Below the pieces are notes generated by a model. That model was not told the origin of the DNA, ran no database searches, and worked only from the letters and a program-made list of their open reading frames with translations. The translations under genes and the position numbers were made by a program. 64,000 nt of DNA from Serratia symbiotica (GTDB lineage: Bacteria > Pseudomonadota > Gammaproteobacteria > Enterobacterales > Enterobacteriaceae). The first letter of the stretch is position 1; the number at the start of each line of letters is the position of its first letter. Below, in pieces: positions 58,024 through 64,000 of this stretch. The stretch is from assembly GCA_900155695.1 (NCBI GenBank), contig FUHL01000002.1, positions 62,001-126,000 on the forward strand. Direction: 5' to 3'.

Positions 58024-58743
58024 TTATGCTTTTGTGCCATCTGGAACGAATACATAGCCAACCCCCCATACTGTCTGGATATAGCGTGGATGTGTAGGAT
58101 CTTCCTCAACCATGCGACGCAGTCGAGAAATTTGTACATCAATTGAACGTTCCATTGCACTATATTCACGGCCACGTGCTAACTTCATAAGTTTATCTCG
58201 TGATAACGGTTCACGTGGATGACTAACTAATGCTTTTAACACAGCAAATTCTCCACTGGTAAGCGACATAGGTTGATCTTCGTAGAACATTTCGCGAGTA
58301 CCAAGGTTTAATTTGAATTTTCCAAAAGCAATCACTGCTTCTTCTTGCGCAGGCGCACCTGGCAATTCATTTGCTTGTCGACGTAATATAGCTCGAATGC
58401 GCGCTAGTAATTCACGTGGGTTAAATGGTTTTAGTATATAATCATCAGCACCAATCTCTAGGCTCACGATACGGTCCACTTCTTCACCTTGAGCGGTTAC
58501 CATAATAATTGGCATAGGATTACTTTGACTACGTAAACGTCGACAAATAGAGAGACCATCTTCTCCTGGAAGCATCAGATCTAGCACCATTAGATTAAAA
58601 GATTCTCGAGTTAAAAAACGATCCATTTGCTCTGCGTTAGCAACGCTACGCACTTGGAAACCTTGCTCTGTTAAATAACGTTCTAACAGTGCTCGTAGTC
58701 GCATATCGTCGTCAACAACTAAGATTTTATGATTTTCTTGCAT
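58024..58743 (-). CDS. ompR: Response regulator OmpR
   Basis: DNA-binding response regulator that, when phosphorylated, controls ompF, ompC and other genes. From ATG at 58743 (GGAGG upstream) it is 239 residues, the same length as E. coli OmpR, and only a small number of residues differ. The receiver domain keeps the acidic pocket D11/D12, the phosphorylated D55 (LMVLDLMLPGEDG) and K105 (YILKPFNPRELL). The winged-helix effector domain (about 135-239) keeps LTSGEFAVLKALVSHPREPL, RGREYSAMERSIDVQISRLR and YIQTVWGVGYVFVPDG. Nineteen extra in-frame codons upstream are rejected for lack of homology. Its cognate kinase envZ, directly downstream, is a pseudogene, so OmpR is an orphan here. Its likely target ompF is in the same window. 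Confidence 0.98.
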   Translation of the reverse strand: MQENHKILVVDDDMRLRALLERYLTEQGFQVRSVANAEQMDRFLTRESFNLMVLDLMLPGEDGLSICRRLRSQSNPMPIIMVTAQGEEVDRIVSLEIGADDYILKPFNPRELLARIRAILRRQANELPGAPAQEEAVIAFGKFKLNLGTREMFYEDQPMSLTSGEFAVLKALVSHPREPLSRDKLMKLARGREYSAMERSIDVQISRLRRMVEEDPTHPRYIQTVWGVGYVFVPDGTKA

Positions 58744-61366
58744 ACTATTCCTCCAATAGGCTAATTCATCTAAGCCAATTATTATTCTAATAATGATCAC
58801 TATGGATTACTTTATAAGGTATATATTTAATCTGTAATTTTTTTCAAAAAAATCTTTTCTCTAATATTTTACATATTTTATCAATTTATAGTGGTATAGT
58901 TAATAACATTACGTTGCTTAATTCACGAAATATGATGTGTCCATATAATAAAATATTGAGATATTCTCGCTGAGAGAACACACATAACATACTATATATT
59001 AGAATAAATAACGCTATTGGCATATAATTGTATGCTAATGATAATATGGCTATATTTTTTATGTGTTTGCAAAAAAACACGGAAGTGAGTATGTAATTAC
59101 TATTGTTTTTATATAATATTCAGCTATTTTAAGTAGTATGAGTTAAATAGCTATATAGATTAATATTTAGCTTACCTTTAATAACTGCTATAGAACATCT
59201 TACATGGATAAAGACTATTAAACTACTAATCCTTGACTTTATTTGTAATGCTATCATTCATTCAAGTCCTATAATTTCCATACCTATTGCATCTCAAAGA
59301 CTAATTATTTAATTAGTTCTCTTAGAATGACTTTCATCATAACTTGATGATTTTTATTTATTTTATACAATTTTTATACCCTTAAATTACGTGTCCATCA
59401 TCAGTTTGTTCTTGCTAGTTTGTTGCTATTTTAATACTAATTCACTTTATGTTTTAGTTACTAAAGGAGACTCTTACATGTAATGTTATTATCGCTCATC
59501 TTGATTACGTTAATGATATTCTCTAGCACGTCTTGCTTTAACAAGACTAAAGGCATAAGATTTAAATCTTAACACCAAAACTAAACAATAGATGATCTAG
59601 ACATTATATACTCAAATATATTATATTATTTAAATTGCTCTTCCGTTCTAGTGACTCACTATTTCTTGAATAAAATAGGTTAATTATAAACTATTCATAT
59701 TTAAAGGATTTTATATTTAAAAATTTTATTTTAGTCACTTATCTATGCAATGAGTATTAACTAACAATTACAAATAAATTATTCTATTTATCTATTCAGT
59801 CTCTTCTGAATGAATATAATTGCACTCATTCATACACCTGTGATTTTCGTTTTTGAAAAAACTTACTCCATCAACTGGGTTTGAAGGTGATTAAAGAAGA
59901 CATCGTAAATCGTATTTACTAACGTTACGCTTTTTCTCTATATTAAAGTCTTATGTGCTTACTTAGAGAAACGATCCTTATGTTATAAACTAGGATGCAT
60001 AATTTTCAATGGATTAACACTTATCTGGGTATAGTCTTTTTTGCTCTATGCAGTAATACCTTAAATTTTGATATAATATGTTTTTAATTTTATTTTTATT
60101 AAAACAAATTTATATTTGTACTTGTCTAGTTAATATTAAGATTAATTATTAAATTATATAAAAGTTATAGTTACATTAAGAGACAAAACTATCCTAGATT
60201 TTATTCTTTAAACCTCAATAGTGCTTAAACCTTAATTTTATTAGTAAGCTTAAAATGAGTATATAAAATAACTATTATTAGTATAGTCAATATTATTATT
60301 TCGTGTCATAGCAATAAAAGTACTGATCTGATACATCCGCATACATTGTCATTTTTGTGAGGCTATTCATATAAAATTCATTTACAAAATAATATTTTAA
60401 TTAAACATGTTTCTATAACTATAGCATCTTTATATATTAACTTATTTTAGATTTATATTAATTTTTACATCTTATTCAAGACGTTGTTGATTAGTATAAC
60501 AAACGAAAAATACCTCAAAAGGTCTTTACAGTATAAATCTGGAAAAATAAAAAATGATTAATATTTTTGAGCATTAAACTTTATATAATATACTTATACA
60601 AGTATTTGTTTATATTGATATAGACATGCATCTATCTTTTTTATAAAAAAAGCATTTTACTCTTTTATATGTAATGCTCAGACGAGAATTTATATTTTCC
60701 TAAATGGCATTTTTAGCCAATAAGTAATTTAATTTTAATATATTTTAATATGTTTTATTTGGGTAGAATGCACTGCCCAATATATTTATTATGAATTATA
60801 CTAAATATACTGAGCAGATAGAGCAAGATAGTAAATAGTAAATAAATTTTATAGATAATATCTATGCAATCACTCGACGGTATTATAATCTCGATATATG
60901 AATCAAATGAATTTATTTATATGAATATATAAAGATTAATAAGCTAATTATTTATCTTAAGAAGAAGATTATTTATAGAGGTAATAACAATGACTTTTTC
61001 TTACATCAACACCAAAGCGGCCTATTAGGAATGTTAGTAAGCCATTCGTGAATCAAGATAGAGTGGTGATAACTAGTATTGTTTACTCCTATTATTTTTA
61101 ATCACCAACTGTCAAGTTGGTATTCAAGATATACATATTAGAATATATCTTTCTGATTTGATAAGTCACTAAGTGATGAATGAATATTACATGGAGCTAA
61201 TCACCAAAATTAACAAGAAGTAATTTTCAAAACTTTATATCTCAATATTAAATTGGGTTTTAAATAAGACTCATTATACCTAAATGAAACATTTAGTTGC
61301 AGTTAATTAATGATAAGTGACTAGATTTTATGATTAATTTAATGTGAAGTGTGACACTTACATCAA
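58744..61366. other. Gene-free stretch between ompR and pgl
   Basis: About 2.6 kb upstream of ompR and downstream of pgl. greB, which diverges from ompR in E. coli, is not recognisable. A 7-bp hairpin (ACCAACT/AGTTGGT, 61104-61121) and a bulged inverted repeat just after the pgl stop (about 61343-61363) are the only structures seen; either could end the pgl transcript, but neither has a T run. Confidence 0.55.
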
Positions 61367-62362
61367 TTACGATGCTAATATGCTCACCCATACTGGATTT
61401 TTTCCTACAGGATAAATCGCTAGCGTCCTGAGTTTTCCATTACTTTGATTAATTTTATGCACTGCAATATTGCCAGATTGTTGACAGGCTGAAATTATAA
61501 AGTGACCGCTATGGTCTATATTAAAGCTGCGAGGTTGCACTTGGCTTGGATGATGACCAATTACCGATAGCTTGCTACCATCTTCAGCAATTTTAAAGAT
61601 GCTTAACATACTTGCAGAACGCTCGCTTGTGTATAGAAATTGGCTATTAGGTGTGATATGAATATCAGCTGCCCAGGGCATTCCAGAAAATGATATAGGC
61701 ATAATATCAATAGTTTGTATTATATGGTATTGACTGCCATTTTCTAAGATAGCTAATACATCTACTGTTCCGTCCAGTTCTTTTATACAATAGGCATACT
61801 TACCATTAGGGTGAAATGCAATATGCCGTGGACCTGAATTAGTAGTTGTATTTACTGATTTCTGCATATACGGCGTTAATTGCCCGTTGACATTAAAGCT
61901 AAATAAACGGATCAGATCTTCCTTTAGACACGGTACTAATAGTCGTTGATTACCTATATCAATATTAGCAGAGTGCGGGGTTATCAATTCATTAATATAT
62001 TGAATCGGTTCTGTTACAACGCCATCATGTTGAATTTGGCTAACGCTAATACAATTGCCAGTATAGGAAGCCGCAAAGAGATATTGCCCCCGCTTATCGG
62101 TAGAAATATAACTTGGATTGCCAGGTAACGATGCTTTACCAACCTGGCGTAATGTCCCATCTTCTTTTATGAGATAACTGATGATACCAAATAATTTTCG
62201 TATCCCAACATATAGATTGGTTTTATTGGGATGGATCACCATTGGTTGTACTAACCCCGGTACATCCAGGATCTGTAATAGAGCTAGTTTACCAAGATTA
62301 TCTAATTTCCAAACATGAATTTCCTGACTTTCCTGGCTGCTAACATAAACAACTTGAATCAT
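61367..62362 (-). CDS. pgl: 6-phosphogluconolactonase, beta-propeller type
   Basis: Hydrolyses 6-phosphogluconolactone to 6-phosphogluconate in the oxidative pentose-phosphate pathway, supporting NADPH supply. It is 331 residues, equal to E. coli Pgl (YbhE). This is the seven-bladed propeller form: VYVSSQESQEIHVWKL at the start, VPGLVQPMVIHPNKTNLYVG, ISTDKRGQYLFAASYTGN, PHSANIDIGNQRLLVPCLKEDLI, GPRHIAFHPNGKYAYCIKEL, WAADIHITPNSQFLYTSERS and QPRSFNIDHSGHFII. AGGAG precedes the ATG. It diverges from ybhA across 180 bases, as the two do in E. coli, so that spacer carries both promoters. Confidence 0.96.
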   Translation of the reverse strand: MIQVVYVSSQESQEIHVWKLDNLGKLALLQILDVPGLVQPMVIHPNKTNLYVGIRKLFGIISYLIKEDGTLRQVGKASLPGNPSYISTDKRGQYLFAASYTGNCISVSQIQHDGVVTEPIQYINELITPHSANIDIGNQRLLVPCLKEDLIRLFSFNVNGQLTPYMQKSVNTTTNSGPRHIAFHPNGKYAYCIKELDGTVDVLAILENGSQYHIIQTIDIMPISFSGMPWAADIHITPNSQFLYTSERSASMLSIFKIAEDGSKLSVIGHHPSQVQPRSFNIDHSGHFIISACQQSGNIAVHKINQSNGKLRTLAIYPVGKNPVWVSILAS

Positions 62363-62542
62363 TTTTACTCCTTACTTAAGGATATAAAAGATCAATTGAT
62401 TTCAGTTTTCCAACTTTCTTGTCTTGATTTTTTGTTATAAGATCAATAGCGTTATTTGCATCTGCTAACTATGTAGTTTTATATTTTGTTTAATTAAGTA
62501 TACTATCATATTTGATTTATTATTAACAATAACGAGATACAT

Positions 62543-63364
62543 ATGAACTATTGTGTTATCGCCCTTGATCTAGATGGCACCTTGCTAGATAACCAAAAAC
62601 GTATTTTGCCTCAGTCACTAGCTGCGTTGGCAGACGCACGAGCTGCTGGTGTTGAGGTGGTAGTTGTTACTGGTCGCCACCATATCGCAATCCATCCGTT
62701 CTATCAAGCGTTAGAAATTACCACTCCTGCCATCTGCTGTAATGGTGCTTATATATATGATTTTAATAATAAAAAAGTTTTATCTTCTGATCCTTTGCCG
62801 CCAGATCAAGCCCGATTTGTATTAAAAATACTACAAAAGAGCGATATTCATGCTATGATGTATGTAGATGATGCTATACTTTATCAGGTGCCAAGTAGTA
62901 ATGTTATTCATTCTTTAGCCTGGGCAGAGACATTGCCAAAATCACAACGCCCAACCTTACAACAGGTTAATAGCCTGACTCAAGCTACTCAAGACGTCCA
63001 ATCTATCTGGAAACTTGCTCTTACACATGTACATATACCAACATTGCGCCATTTTACTGAAATAATCAAAACAGAACTGGGACTATCCTGTGAGTGGTCA
63101 TGGCATGACCAAGTAGATATTTCTAAAAGTGATAATAGCAAGGGAAAACGTTTAGAACAATGGGTCAGTGCCAAAGGATTTAGGATGGATCAAGTAGTGG
63201 CATTTGGAGATAACTATAATGATCTTAGTATGTTAGAAGCTGTTGGATTAGGAGTGGCGATGGGCAATGCCGATATCGCAATTAAGGCGCGTGCCGCTCT
63301 GATTATCGCTGATCATATGCAGCCAGGTATCGCTGAAGTAATTCGCACACGAGTTTTAGAATAA
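62543..63364 (+). CDS. ybhA: HAD-family phosphatase YbhA (pyridoxal phosphate phosphatase)
   Basis: Cof-type haloacid-dehalogenase phosphatase; E. coli YbhA acts on pyridoxal 5'-phosphate and some sugar phosphates. It is 273 residues (E. coli 272). HAD motif I is DLDGTLLDN with the nucleophile near residue 9, motif II is VVTGRHH, the lysine of motif III is in NSKGKRLEQW, and motif IV is VAFGDNYNDLSMLEAVGLGV. The substrate cap contains HAMMYVDDAILYQVPS and SWHDQVDI. It is divergent from pgl as in E. coli. Retention in a reduced genome is moderately unusual for a substrate-ambiguous phosphatase. Confidence 0.95.
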   Translation: MNYCVIALDLDGTLLDNQKRILPQSLAALADARAAGVEVVVVTGRHHIAIHPFYQALEITTPAICCNGAYIYDFNNKKVLSSDPLPPDQARFVLKILQKSDIHAMMYVDDAILYQVPSSNVIHSLAWAETLPKSQRPTLQQVNSLTQATQDVQSIWKLALTHVHIPTLRHFTEIIKTELGLSCEWSWHDQVDISKSDNSKGKRLEQWVSAKGFRMDQVVAFGDNYNDLSMLEAVGLGVAMGNADIAIKARAALIIADHMQPGIAEVIRTRVLE

Positions 63365-64000
63365 TAAATTTTATCTCTAGTATTTTGCATCATAGCTCTT
63401 AGTGAATAAGTAAGATATTGAAAAGGAAAGATTAAATATTCGTCCTTCACGCAGGACTTGTGATAGGGGGCATATATATTTATTGTAGCTTATATTGCTT
63501 CATCTAAAACTAATAACTGGCTTTTAGATATGTGTTTTGTTTCTATGAAGAATAACAGAATTTATTAAAAATCAATATGTATATAATTTTTTTATGATAA
63601 TCTCATACTCAGAGATATATCTTAAATACTACACTGAAACAGAAAAGGTTTTATAAGAATCATTAATATATATTGATACTAAATATGATTATTTAGAAAA
63701 TTAACGCATCAGTTACTTTATTTATAATTGTATTATTGAATGTAATATGTTATAATTTAGTTAATAAATTTTGTATAATAAATAAAGATTCATAAATAAT
63801 TTTATATAGTTATTCATGATGGAGTCATGAATTTAGTAAAATTTTTAAAATTATTTAAGTCGTATCTATATATTAAGGAATAAACTAAATAACATATATC
63901 GCTCTAAAATACTAAATTGTGTTTAATGATAAAACATGTATTATAAGTCATCTTCAATTCAGTCATTAAGGATTACAGGATATGTAATTGATGCTATTGA
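63365..64000. other. Gene-free end of the window
   Basis: AT-rich sequence after ybhA; no gene or RNA recognised. modC, the neighbour in E. coli, is not seen before the window ends. Confidence 0.55.

Noticed and set aside
58744-58800. 19-residue N-terminal extension of OmpR
   Set aside because: The ATG at 58743 has GGAGG upstream and gives the exact family N-terminus; the extension has no homology.

Overview
The window looks like part of the chromosome of a host-restricted enterobacterial symbiont (Enterobacterales, Gammaproteobacteria). It is very AT-rich. Every recognisable protein is a close relative of an E. coli protein of nearly the same length, and gene order repeatedly matches E. coli blocks. 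Yet only about 53 % of the bases (roughly 33.8 kb of 64 kb by adding gene lengths) lie in the 34 intact protein genes and one tRNA I can support. The rest is AT-rich sequence in which a few gene corpses are still readable. I see no phage, insertion sequence, CRISPR array or rRNA. The species cannot be fixed from the sequence alone; the pattern suits an insect endosymbiont part-way through genome reduction.

Layout. 1-6.3 kb: valS-holC-pepA (minus strand), divergent from lptF-lptG, then tRNA-Leu(CAA). 6.9-15.3 kb: isolated yicC, kdsA, dapE and a RhtB-like exporter, separated by long silent stretches. 16-20.8 kb: asnS-ompF with a conserved ompF leader, then gmhA. 21-29.5 kb: ygfZ, a 2.2-kb gap where sdhE-ygfX-fldB-xerD would stand in E. 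coli, then dsbC-recJ-prfB-lysS. 30.7-33 kb: sdaC and ybjG. 33.7-42.6 kb: rlmN-(rodZ pseudogene)-ispG-hisS-yfgM-bamB-der. 43.6-50.2 kb: ubiX-(purF remnant)-cvpA-folC-accD-(dedA missing)-truA. 50.2-55.2 kb: a 5-kb stretch without a recognisable gene. 55.2-58.7 kb: hslR, then a clear envZ pseudogene beside an intact ompR. 61.4-63.4 kb: divergent pgl and ybhA.

How the genes fit together. Much of the set maintains the cell envelope: LPS precursor genes (kdsA, gmhA), LPS transport (lptF, lptG), undecaprenyl-pyrophosphate recycling (ybjG), outer-membrane protein assembly (bamB, yfgM), a porin (ompF), periplasmic disulfide isomerisation (dsbC) and fatty-acid initiation (accD). Translation is the second theme (valS, asnS, lysS, hisS, prfB, rlmN, truA, hslR, der, tRNA-Leu). 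The remainder covers lysine/peptidoglycan precursor (dapE), isoprenoids (ispG), folate (folC), a prenyl-flavin cofactor (ubiX), sugar metabolism (pgl) and DNA maintenance (holC, recJ).

Most notable: (1) prfB keeps its programmed +1 frameshift site, but the in-frame stop is UAA instead of the usual UGA. (2) gmhA is full length only if it starts at an AUU codon, which has a good ribosome-binding site. (3) OmpR is almost unchanged while its kinase EnvZ is a multiply broken pseudogene, and the OmpR target ompF keeps a recognisable regulatory leader. (4) The porin's constriction loop has lost its acidic residues while the opposing basic cluster is kept. (5) dedD has been removed so that folC and cvpA now overlap by four bases.
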